A stretch of 15,766 bases of DNA, from the NCBI GenBank assembly GCA_020853175.1, contig JADYZK010000481.1, forward strand, positions 1 through 15,766, written 5' to 3'. Shown here piece after piece: positions 8,736 to 15,602 of the stretch. The translations under genes and the position numbers were made by a program. This DNA is from Bacteroidales bacterium. GTDB lineage: Bacteria > Bacteroidota > Bacteroidia > Bacteroidales > F082. Numbering within the stretch: position 1 is the stretch's first letter; every line of letters starts with the position of its first letter. The notes below the pieces were generated by a model. That model was not told where the DNA came from. It was given only the letters and a program-made list of their open reading frames with translations, and did no database searches.

Positions 8736-9809
8736 ATGAAGAAGCATAATTTTTATGCAGGTCCATCAATCCTGCCCGAATCTACAGTTGAGAACACCAT
8801 TGCTGCCCTCAAAGATTTTTCAGGCACCGGACTTTCCCTCATGGAAATTTCTCACCGTAGTAAACAATTTGTTGCCGTTGTTGACGAAGCCGTGGCCCTT
8901 TTTAAGGAATTATTAAACATTCCGGAAGGTTATTCAGTGATTTTTGTAGGTGGTGGCGCCAGCTTGCAGTTTTGCATGGTTCCATACAACTTATTAGGAA
9001 AAAAAGCCGCTTACCTCAACACCGGCGAGTGGTCAACAAAAGCCATTAAAGAAGCCAAAATGTTTGGTGAAGTTGATGTTGTGGCCAGTTCAGAAGACAA
9101 AAAATTCAATTACATCCCCAAAGGTTTCAAAGTGCCTGCTGATGCTGACTACTTCCACATTACTACCAACAACACCATTTATGGCACTGAAATTTTGCAT
9201 GATATGGAAGTTGGCGTGCCTTTGGTTGCCGACATGTCATCTGACATTTTCAGTCGTGTGATTGACGTTACAAAATATGCTATTATATATGGTGGAGCAC
9301 AAAAGAATTTGGCCCCTGCCGGCGTAACTTTTGCCATTGTGAAAGATTCTATCCTCGGAAAAGTGGAAAGAACTATTCCAACCATGTTAAAGTACAGCAC
9401 GCACATTAGCAAAGAATCCATGTTTAACACTCCTCCGGTAGTGCCCATTTTTGCTGCCCTGCAAACTTTGAAATGGATCAAACAAATGGGTGGTGTTGCC
9501 GAAATGGAAAAAATAAACATCCGTAAATCAAACCTCCTTTACAGCGAAATTGACCGCAACAGTTTGTTCCAAACTACTGTTCCTCTTCCGGAAGATCGTT
9601 CACGAATGAATGTTTGTTTCATTATGACCGAAGGAAATGAGGGTTTAGAAAAAGAATTCAACGATTTTGCCACCGAAAAGGGAATGATAGGCCTAAAAGG
9701 TCATCGTTCAGCCGGCGGTTTCAGAGCTTCACTTTACAACGCCCTACCTTATGAAAGCGTTGAAGCATTGGTTGCAGTGATGAAAGAATTTGAAGCGTCA
9801 AAAAAATAA
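8736..9809 (+). CDS. serC: Phosphoserine aminotransferase
   Basis: 357 residues, the usual length. It is a class V PLP enzyme that converts 3-phosphohydroxypyruvate and glutamate into phosphoserine, the second step of serine synthesis; it can also act on the vitamin B6 precursor 3-hydroxy-4-phosphohydroxythreonine. Family features are [21 protein letters not shown] start (NFYAGPS, 5-11), [13 protein letters not shown] (34-45), [17 protein letters not shown] (71-87), the NTGEWS motif (95-100), the PLP-contacting DMSSDIFSR (166-174), and the PLP-linking Lys190 in [12 protein letters not shown]. The C-terminal [14 protein letters not shown] carries substrate-phosphate contacts. It is the first gene of the serine cluster; the dehydrogenase starts 24 bases after its stop. 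Confidence 0.97.
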   Translation: MKKHNFYAGPSILPESTVENTIAALKDFSGTGLSLMEISHRSKQFVAVVDEAVALFKELLNIPEGYSVIFVGGGASLQFCMVPYNLLGKKAAYLNTGEWSTKAIKEAKMFGEVDVVASSEDKKFNYIPKGFKVPADADYFHITTNNTIYGTEILHDMEVGVPLVADMSSDIFSRVIDVTKYAIIYGGAQKNLAPAGVTFAIVKDSILGKVERTIPTMLKYSTHISKESMFNTPPVVPIFAALQTLKWIKQMGGVAEMEKINIRKSNLLYSEIDRNSLFQTTVPLPEDRSRMNVCFIMTEGNEGLEKEFNDFATEKGMIGLKGHRSAGGFRASLYNALPYESVEALVAVMKEFEASKK

Positions 9810-9833
9810 AGAACACCTAAAAACAGAATAGAT

Positions 9834-10751
9834 ATGAAAAAAGTACTGGTTGCAACAGATAAACCTTTTGCAAAAACAGCTTCAGATCAAATCAGAAACC
9901 TTATTACAGGTGCCGGTTTTGAGTGTCAATTTTTAGAAAAGTATCCTGATCAGCAAGCACTTATCCAAGCTATGCCTGAGGTAGAAGCAGTTATCATACG
10001 CAGTGACATCATTGACAAAGCTGTGCTTGACAATGCCCCAAAATTGAAAATTGTGGTTAGAGCCGGTGCAGGTTATGACAATGTTGACCTGACCGCCGCA
10101 ACCGCACACAACGTGGTGGTGATGAATACTCCCGGCCAAAACAGCAATGCTGTAGCCGAATTGGCATTTGGCATGATGGTTTATCAAATCAGAAACCATT
10201 TCAACGGCAGCTCCGGAACCGAATTGATGGGGAAAAAGATCGGTATTCATGCATATGGAAATGTTGGAAAGCATGTAGCCCGCATTGCCAAAGGATTTGG
10301 AATGGAAGTGTATGCTTTTGATCCATTTGTTTCAAAAGAAGCTATTGAAAAAGATGGTATTGTGGCAGTTTCAACTGTTGAAGAATTGTACAGCACCTGC
10401 CAATTTGTTTCGTTGCACATCCCTGCCAATGATAAAACCAAAAAATCAATCAATTTTGATTTGTTATCAAAAATGCCCGTAGGTGCGATGCTGATCAACA
10501 CAGCCCGTAAAGAGGTTATTTGCGAAGAAGGGTTGCAAAAGATTTTGGCTGAACGCAAAGATTTCAGTTATGTATCTGACGTGGCACCCGATTGCAAGCA
10601 AGCCTTAGAACCTTTTGCTGATAAATGCTTCTTCAGTCCTAAAAAAATGGGTGCTCAAACTGCTGAAGCCAATATCAATGCAGGTGTTGCCGCTGCACAA
10701 CAAATTATTGCATTTTTCAATCATAATGATGTAACATTTAAGGTTAACTAG
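9834..10751 (+). CDS. serA: D-3-phosphoglycerate dehydrogenase, short Lys-type form
   Basis: 305 residues, a D-2-hydroxyacid dehydrogenase lacking the C-terminal ACT/regulatory domains of E. coli SerA. It oxidises 3-phosphoglycerate to 3-phosphohydroxypyruvate with NAD, the first step of serine synthesis, feeding the adjacent SerC. RAGAGYDNVD (76-85) and NTPGQNSNAVAEL (98-110) are the substrate-side motifs. The Rossmann motif reads A140-Y-G142-N-V-G145, so the first glycine is alanine; Asp163 in AFDPF suits NAD. Arg225 in NTARKE is the substrate arginine. Lys271 in SPKKMGAQT takes the place of the usual catalytic histidine. I recall this Lys variant as a recognised class (type IIIK) present in Bacteroidota and Entamoeba. 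With no ACT domain, serine feedback through that domain is not expected. The activity is inferred from family and linkage. Confidence 0.92.
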   Translation: MKKVLVATDKPFAKTASDQIRNLITGAGFECQFLEKYPDQQALIQAMPEVEAVIIRSDIIDKAVLDNAPKLKIVVRAGAGYDNVDLTAATAHNVVVMNTPGQNSNAVAELAFGMMVYQIRNHFNGSSGTELMGKKIGIHAYGNVGKHVARIAKGFGMEVYAFDPFVSKEAIEKDGIVAVSTVEELYSTCQFVSLHIPANDKTKKSINFDLLSKMPVGAMLINTARKEVICEEGLQKILAERKDFSYVSDVAPDCKQALEPFADKCFFSPKKMGAQTAEANINAGVAAAQQIIAFFNHNDVTFKVN

Positions 10752-10784
10752 CAAACCAACTTTTCACTTAACATTTGACGAATA

Positions 10785-11234
10785 ATGACTTATGATGCAA
10801 ATGAACTCAACAGCAAACACCTGACTTTTTTTCGGTTTGAAGACTTGAGAATCTACCACAAAGCCCTTGATTATATCCTATGGGTGCAAAAAATGAATCA
10901 ACAATTTCCAGAATCCGCCGACAATGCTTTGTCGGCGGCATTTTGCGAATCGGCCCGACAAATTGCCCTCCGCATTGCTGAGGGTTCGGCGCGCGAGAAA
11001 GTGCAGTTTATCCTTTACCTGAAAGAAGCAAAAAGTGCCATTAGAAGTTGTTTGGTTTATACCACGATTGCATACAAACACGGTTATATCATTGACGTTG
11101 AAGAAGATGAATCAAGAAATCAATTGATGGAAATGACCAAAATGCTTGGAGCACTCATCACTTCGTTGCAAAAAGGAAGCAATGCGCAGCACGATCAGTT
11201 GGATGAAGATTTATTTCCTTCAAAAAATTGGTAA
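10785..11234 (+). CDS. Four-helix-bundle protein (23S rRNA intervening-sequence / S23-like family)
   Basis: 149 residues. Residues 16-102 follow the S23-like four-helix pattern: RFEDLRIYHKALDYI (helix 1), then FPESADNALSAAFCESARQIALRIAEGSAREK (helix 2 with the conserved IAEG at 64-67), then FILYLKEAKSAIRSCLVYTTIAYKHGYI (helix 3). Typical members run near 120 residues and carry QIRRAAxSIxxNIAEG; here that stretch is divergent (ESARQIALRIAEG). The last 20 residues are polar and acidic. No enzymatic motif is visible and the function is unknown. It sits 33 bases after the phosphoglycerate dehydrogenase gene and 60 bases before DUF1015, in the same orientation, so it is probably co-transcribed. 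The coding sequence holds a perfect 10-bp hairpin at 10915-10938. No rRNA is nearby, so it is not an rRNA intervening sequence. Confidence 0.75.
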   Translation: MTYDANELNSKHLTFFRFEDLRIYHKALDYILWVQKMNQQFPESADNALSAAFCESARQIALRIAEGSAREKVQFILYLKEAKSAIRSCLVYTTIAYKHGYIIDVEEDESRNQLMEMTKMLGALITSLQKGSNAQHDQLDEDLFPSKNW

Positions 11235-11294
11235 GCTTCGCCTTTCTCAAAAGCGTCAAAAAGAGAGTGATTTAACCCTCAATATTAAAAAAAT

Positions 11295-12548
11295 ATGGCA
11301 ATTTTAAAAGCTTTTAAAGGGTGGCGTCCACCTGTTTCAATAGTAAAAGAATTGGCTTCGCGCCCGTATGATGTGCTCGATTCGGACGAAGCACGCCTCG
11401 AAGCCGAAGGAAATCCTTACAGCCTTTTACACGTCATCAAACCCGAAATTGACCTTCCAAAAGAGGTTGATCATTACGCTCAAGAGGTTTATGACAAGGC
11501 AAAGGAAAATCTTGAAATGTTCAAACAAAAAGAATGGCTGATTCAAGACGGCACCGCCAACCTTTATATCTATGCACAAACCATGTCGGGAAAAACCCAA
11601 TATGGCATTGTGGGCTGCGCCGCTGTTGAAGATTACATGAACAATGTGATCAAAAAACATGAATTGACACGCCCCGACAAGGAAGAAGACCGCATGAAGC
11701 ATGTGCGCATTACCGATGCCAACATGGAACCAGTGTTTTTTACTTATCCTGCTCATAGCGAGTTAGATCGTATCGTTGAAGGCATAGTAAGCAGCGAAAA
11801 AGCTGTTTATGACTTCATTTCCGATGATGGTTTTGGGCATCATTTTTGGGTGATTAGCGATCCTCAAAAAATAGAACGCATTACCCAAATCTTCGCGAAA
11901 ATACCAGCCACTTATGTTGCCGATGGACACCATCGCACTGCCGCAGCTGCACTCGTGGGCAAAGAAAAAAGACTAACCAACCCAAATCATCATGGCGATG
12001 AGGAGTATAATTTCTTTTTGGCAGTTCATTTTCCCGACAATCAGCTCACGATCATTGACTACAACCGTGTGGTTAAAGACCTCAACGGACATTCCAAAAA
12101 AGAATTTTTAGATCGTCTTGCCGATGGATTTGTTGTTACTCAGCGTGGAAAGACCATTCACAAACCCGGCAAATTACACGAGTTTTCGATGTACCTTGAT
12201 GGCGAATGGTATGTTTTAAATGCAAAAGAAGGCACTTATGACGATCAAGACCCGATTGGTGTTTTGGATGTTACCATTTTAACCCATCAAGTTTTGGAAC
12301 CCATCCTGGGAATTGAAGACCTCAGACGATCGAAAAGGATTGACTTTATTGGTGGTATTAGAGGGTTAGGTGAGTTAGAAAGACGCGTTGATAGTGGTGA
12401 AATGGCTGTTGCTTTTGCACTTTATCCGGTTTCAATGGATCAACTTATTCATATCGCCGACACCGGAAATATTATGCCACCCAAAACAACTTGGTTTGAA
12501 CCAAAGCTTAGATCAGGGTTGGTTGTTCACACTTTAAACGATGAATAA
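11295..12548 (+). CDS. DUF1015 family protein
   Basis: 417 residues, close to the usual 400-430. Recognised from MAILKAFKGWRPP, ASRPYDVLDSDEA (21-33), NPYSLLHVIKPEIDLP (40-55), the HELTRPDKEEDR stretch (122-133) and YVADGHHRTAAA with D210-G-H-H-R214. The biochemical role is not established as far as I can say. The DGHHR segment resembles the active motif region of ParB-like proteins and the archaeal serine kinase SerK, and the gene lies in a serine-synthesis operon, so a kinase or other role on serine/phosphoserine is my inference. There is no signal peptide or membrane segment, so it is cytoplasmic. Its TAA stop overlaps the ATG of the following small HTH gene by one base. No Shine-Dalgarno sequence precedes the start, but the start fits the family. 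Confidence 0.9.
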   Translation: MAILKAFKGWRPPVSIVKELASRPYDVLDSDEARLEAEGNPYSLLHVIKPEIDLPKEVDHYAQEVYDKAKENLEMFKQKEWLIQDGTANLYIYAQTMSGKTQYGIVGCAAVEDYMNNVIKKHELTRPDKEEDRMKHVRITDANMEPVFFTYPAHSELDRIVEGIVSSEKAVYDFISDDGFGHHFWVISDPQKIERITQIFAKIPATYVADGHHRTAAAALVGKEKRLTNPNHHGDEEYNFFLAVHFPDNQLTIIDYNRVVKDLNGHSKKEFLDRLADGFVVTQRGKTIHKPGKLHEFSMYLDGEWYVLNAKEGTYDDQDPIGVLDVTILTHQVLEPILGIEDLRRSKRIDFIGGIRGLGELERRVDSGEMAVAFALYPVSMDQLIHIADTGNIMPPKTTWFEPKLRSGLVVHTLNDE

Positions 12549-12724
12549 TGGAAATAAAAGAAAAAGTACTTCAGGCCATGCAAGCAAAAAAGGAACCCAT
12601 GAAACCGGGTGAAATTGCTGATGCCGCAGGCATAGATAAAAAAGAAGCAGAAAAAATCATCAAACAACTGAAGGATAGTGATTTGATTTACTCACCGAAA
12701 AGATGTTTTTATCAGGTCAAATAG
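12548..12724 (+). CDS. Small helix-turn-helix protein (winged-helix, MarR-like)
   Basis: 58 residues, MEIKEKVLQAMQAKKEPMK to QVK. The pattern is helix 1 (EIKEKVLQAMQAK), then KPGEIADAAGIDKKEAEKIIKQLKD as a helix-turn-helix in which A-D-A-A-G-I-D is the turn, then SDLIYSPKRCFYQV as a beta wing. It is probably a DNA-binding protein; a protein this short would have to act as a dimer or as an accessory. Its ATG shares a base with the DUF1015 stop (TAATG), so translation should be coupled. It is the last gene before the operon terminator. I recall similar short proteins in other Bacteroidota beside DUF1015, but the target is unknown; control of this operon is one possibility. Confidence 0.8.
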   Translation: MEIKEKVLQAMQAKKEPMKPGEIADAAGIDKKEAEKIIKQLKDSDLIYSPKRCFYQVK

Positions 12725-12783
12725 TTGTTTCATTAAATACATAGATGAATAGCACATAGTGACGTATATGTATTTGCATCAAC

Positions 12784-12825
12784 AAAAAATGCTTTTATTG
12801 ATTCTTCAATAAAAGCATTTTTTTT
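12784..12825 (+). terminator. Strong bidirectional terminator between converging units
   Basis: A perfect 18-bp stem runs from 12784-12801 to 12806-12823 with a 4-base TTCT loop; its core is TGCTTTTATTGA / TCAATAAAAGCA, flanked by A6 on the left and T8 on the right. It reads as an intrinsic terminator on both strands. On plus it ends the serC operon 60 bases after the HTH stop. On minus it follows the alkaline phosphatase stop by about 28 bases. Confidence 0.9.
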
Positions 12826-12852
12826 GCCCTGATCAGATTGAGGTTAAAATCG

Positions 12853-13950
12853 TTATTTCACCTTCAGCCCCGTGAGCGAAAGTATCTTAGAGAATATTTC
12901 GGTGTTGTCATACACTCCGGTGAAGGTTTCGGCACCAGCACCAAAAGCATAAACAGGAACCATTATTCCCGAATGGTCAGTTGTTGAAAAGGCCGATCTC
13001 AAAGTGCCTTTAACAGCGCTACCCGGAAAACTTAATCCACCCGTTTCATGGTCGGCCGTGATGATAAGCAGTGTTTCGGGGTTGTTTTTAATAAACTCCA
13101 GCGCCACTCCAACCGCTGCATCAAAATCAAAAACCTCTGAAACAATATAATCTATATTGTTGTCATGGCCTCCAAAGTCAATTTGCGAGCCTTCAACCAT
13201 AAGAAAAAAACCATTGGGATTTTGATTCAGCGTTTCAATGGCCAATTTTGTTGCTTTTATCAGGTGGTCGCCTCTCCCCATCAATACACTTTTCGGATGA
13301 CTGCTGTCGGTCAAAATCAATAGTTTTGAAGCATTGTGAATGGGCTTATCAGGAATCACGTTGGCGTAATGAAAGCCTTTTTCTTGCATTTCATCCGTTA
13401 AAGTACGACCATCTTTTCTTTTATTAAAATCCTTCAAACCACCACCAATAACTACATCAATAGGTGATTGTAAGTATTGAAGGGCAATATCTTCATACAA
13501 ATATCGGCTGTTTACCTTTGCAACAAAACTGGCCGGTGTGGCGTGCGTTACAGCGCAACTGACGGCCACCCCAGTTGATTTGCCTTCGGCAGCAAAGACC
13601 TCTAAAAGGCTGGGAAAGGCAACACTGTCAGCAGTCATGCCAATCATACGGTTTCTTGTTTTTTTACCTGTTGCTAACGCTGTTCCACCGGCACCCGAGT
13701 CGGTGATCTCATCGTCAAATGAATGGGTAGTAATCAGTCCAATATGCTTGGAAGTGAACATATTGAGGGGCTGAGTGGCACGATGCTGTGCTGCTTGAAC
13801 TTCGGCAAGGCCCATGCCATCGCCAATCATGAAGATGATATTTTTTGGTTTGACGGTAGTTTTAGACTGATTTTGGGCAGTTAAATGAAGCCCACCAAAC
13901 ATCAAAACCGACATAGTTGCGATGAAGCAAATGCGTAAAATGGTTTTCAT
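12853..13950 (-). CDS. Secreted alkaline phosphatase (PhoA family, compact TAB5-like)
   Basis: 365 residues; releases phosphate from monoesters outside the cytoplasm. A Sec signal peptide is visible at 1-25 (MKTILRICFIATMSVLMFGG, likely cut after LTA). Active-site residues are all present: Asp44 in IGDGMG, nucleophile Ser85 in TDSGAGGTALATG, His136 and Thr138 in THATPAS, Arg149, Glu253, Asp258 and His262 in VEGSQIDFGGHDNN, Asp300-His301 in TADHETGG, and His326 in TDHSG. This gives the two-zinc, one-magnesium centre. At just 365 residues it lacks the large crown insert of long enzymes and resembles the Antarctic TAB5 enzyme. E. coli Asp153 is His136 here and Lys328 is Phe259. It starts 4 bases after the metallophosphoesterase stop, so the pair is an operon. 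No PHO-box-like repeat is seen. Confidence 0.95.
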   Translation of the reverse strand: MKTILRICFIATMSVLMFGGLHLTAQNQSKTTVKPKNIIFMIGDGMGLAEVQAAQHRATQPLNMFTSKHIGLITTHSFDDEITDSGAGGTALATGKKTRNRMIGMTADSVAFPSLLEVFAAEGKSTGVAVSCAVTHATPASFVAKVNSRYLYEDIALQYLQSPIDVVIGGGLKDFNKRKDGRTLTDEMQEKGFHYANVIPDKPIHNASKLLILTDSSHPKSVLMGRGDHLIKATKLAIETLNQNPNGFFLMVEGSQIDFGGHDNNIDYIVSEVFDFDAAVGVALEFIKNNPETLLIITADHETGGLSFPGSAVKGTLRSAFSTTDHSGIMVPVYAFGAGAETFTGVYDNTEIFSKILSLTGLKVK

Positions 13951-13954
13951 AATT

Positions 13955-15292
13955 TTATGATTTTAGCGTAAAAATAGTGATTTCCGGTAAAATTCCAATT
14001 CGTCCGGGATATCCGATGGAACCCAGTCCACGATTGACATACAATTGTTGTTGGGTTTCCTCATTGCGATACAAACCGGCCCATTGCTTATAGATGTATT
14101 GCGCCGGGCTCCATTTAATACCCGGTATCTCAATTCCAAATTGAAATCCGTGCGTATGACCCGAAAGTGTAAGCTGAATGTCAGTATGGTCTTTCAAAAT
14201 TACAGCATCCCAATGACTTGGATCGTGCGACAATAAAATGCTGGCCGACACTTTGCCAATTCCTTTTCGGGCTTTTTGAATGTTGCCATATCGCGGGAAA
14301 CGCTCGTTGTGGCTCCAGTTTTCTACACCAATGATGGCTAACTTTTCCTGGTCACGCTCAAGAATCAAATGGTCATTGCGTAACAGCTTCCATCCTATTT
14401 GATGATAAAAACCATACAAGTCTTCCATATTTTTCTTCTTTTCGGCAGGACTGTCCCAATTGATATAATCGCCATAATCATGATTTCCGAGAATGGCAAT
14501 TACGCCATCAACAGCAGTTAAGCCACTAAGGATTTCTTTAAAGCGATAAGCTTCATCGGTAGTGTAGTTCACGAGATCGCCCGTAAAGACAACTAAATCG
14601 GGTTGAAGTGCATTGATTTGTTCCACAGCCTGCTCAACATGCTCAGTAGTTGACCAGCTGCCGAGGTGCATATCAGAAATTTGAACCACATTATACCCAT
14701 CAAAAGCTGGCGAAAGGCCTAACAATTGAACTTGAATGCGTTTGAAACTAAAATCGTGCACCCATTTAAACATTCCCATGAACATCGAACTGAGTACCAC
14801 CCCACCGGTAAGAAGCGCAAAGTTTTCAAGAAACTTTCTCCTTGGAATTCCAGATTGTTTTTCCAAATGATGTTCATGTGCCTTTGGCTTCAAACGACGG
14901 ATGACGTTTTCAACTATCCTTACAAAATCTGTAAATCCCAACACCAGCGCCATGAAAAGTTTAGCAACAAAAAAGGAAAAGATCACACCAAAAGTAAGGT
15001 TACGCACCCAGGTTATCCATTGTTTTCCTTCAATAAAAACCATCACCGCCACAGCCACGAGCAACATCACCATAGGAAGCCAATAGACTGCTGCAGTTAG
15101 AATTTTCACTAAACGACTGTATGTAAAAACCTTTTTTTTGAATAAACCCCAAACGTAAATCTCAAAAAGAAACAAAACCACCAAAAAAGGATAGCGGTTT
15201 ACATTTTTAGGAAACGCAAGAGAAGTTAAGAAGTACCCCAAAACGATCAATAAGACAACCAATGCAAGGGTTAGAATTTTTTTTTGCTTCAT
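13955..15292 (-). CDS. Membrane-anchored metallophosphoesterase
   Basis: 445 residues from ATG 15292. Four hydrophobic segments occupy about 6-28, 34-51, 64-87 and 99-123. They are followed by a basic stretch, then PRRKFLENFALLTGGVVLSS (150-169), a twin-arginine-like motif plus a fifth hydrophobic stretch. The calcineurin-type metallophosphoesterase domain fills about 195-440 with all metal motifs: D207-M-H209, G238-D239, G269-N-H-D272, H356 in LSHDPSHW, and G378-H-T-H381. This layout matches membrane metallophosphoesterases such as YkuE/YaeI-like proteins, some of which hydrolyse UDP-2,3-diacylglucosamine or phospholipids; the substrate here is unknown. A TTG start at 15352 would add 20 residues of poor quality and lies above a TAAATTTG promoter element, so I reject it. 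It is co-transcribed with the alkaline phosphatase 4 bases downstream. Confidence 0.9.
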   Translation of the reverse strand: MKQKKILTLALVVLLIVLGYFLTSLAFPKNVNRYPFLVVLFLFEIYVWGLFKKKVFTYSRLVKILTAAVYWLPMVMLLVAVAVMVFIEGKQWITWVRNLTFGVIFSFFVAKLFMALVLGFTDFVRIVENVIRRLKPKAHEHHLEKQSGIPRRKFLENFALLTGGVVLSSMFMGMFKWVHDFSFKRIQVQLLGLSPAFDGYNVVQISDMHLGSWSTTEHVEQAVEQINALQPDLVVFTGDLVNYTTDEAYRFKEILSGLTAVDGVIAILGNHDYGDYINWDSPAEKKKNMEDLYGFYHQIGWKLLRNDHLILERDQEKLAIIGVENWSHNERFPRYGNIQKARKGIGKVSASILLSHDPSHWDAVILKDHTDIQLTLSGHTHGFQFGIEIPGIKWSPAQYIYKQWAGLYRNEETQQQLYVNRGLGSIGYPGRIGILPEITIFTLKS

Positions 15293-15300
15293 AGAGGGTG

Positions 15301-15308
15301 CAAATTTA
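15301..15308 (-). promoter_or_regulatory. Candidate promoter of the metallophosphoesterase-phosphatase pair
   Basis: The minus strand reads TAAATTTG followed by CACCCTCT and then the ATG. It is an exact -7 match but leaves a leader of only a few bases, so the mRNA would be nearly leaderless. The -33 region has only TTT at 18 bases. Another less perfect TAATTTTA lies about 40 bases further up. Confidence 0.4.
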
Positions 15309-15394
15309 ACCAAACTCAAGTTGCCGAAACACGAATTGGATAAAATTAACAATTCGATGATTTAAAAAACACTTTAAAAAGCTGCTTTGCTTTC

Positions 15395-15414
15395 GCGATG
15401 AAGTTTATCATCGC
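15395..15414. repeat. Short inverted repeat in the divergent intergenic region
   Basis: GCGATGA / TCATCGC, a 7-bp stem with a 6-base loop, lies between the minus-strand metallophosphoesterase and the plus-strand tRNA promoter. It is not followed by a T run on either strand, so it does not look like a terminator. The 235 bases between the two genes otherwise hold only the two promoters and AT-rich sequence. Confidence 0.45.
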
Positions 15415-15449
15415 CTCTTAAATGAGTTAAAAAAAATTATTTTAAAAAG

Positions 15450-15480
15450 TTTGTACGAATGGACAAAAAGGCTAATTTTG
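15450..15480 (+). promoter_or_regulatory. tRNA promoter (TTTG-N19-TAATTTTG)
   Basis: TTTG at 15450-15453 is followed after exactly 19 bases by TAATTTTG at 15473-15480, as good a Bacteroidota promoter as the window contains. Transcription should start near 15487, inside the small hairpin TCCTT-ACA-AAGGA (15485-15497), about 40 bases before tRNA-Pro. Confidence 0.8.
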
Positions 15481-15527
15481 CACCTCCTTACAAAGGAATA
15501 ACGTTCTTCAACACATTTCAAAAAATT

Positions 15528-15602
15528 CGGGGCATAGCGCAGCCCGGCTAGCGCACCTGCTTTGGGAGCAGGGGGTCGCAGGTTCGAATCCTGCTGCCCC
15601 GA
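15528..15602 (+). tRNA. tRNA-Pro (anticodon TGG)
   Basis: Acceptor stem CGGGGCA / TGCCCCG (7 bp) with discriminator A at 15602. The anticodon arm is CCTGC-TTTGGGA-GCAGG, with TGG at positions 34-36, reading proline CCN codons. The T arm GCAGG-TTCGAAT-CCTGC is perfect. CCA is not encoded and would be added afterwards. It is the first of two tRNA genes behind a shared promoter, 60 bases apart. Confidence 0.97.

Noticed and set aside
10785..11234. 23S rRNA intervening sequence or toxin-antitoxin reading of the S23-like gene
   Set aside because: No rRNA sequence flanks it and no paired small gene overlaps it; it has normal operon spacing.
15293..15352. A longer metallophosphoesterase reading from TTG 15352
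   Set aside because: The 20 added residues lie across a TAAATTTG promoter element and precede the natural basic-hydrophobic membrane start at MKQKK.
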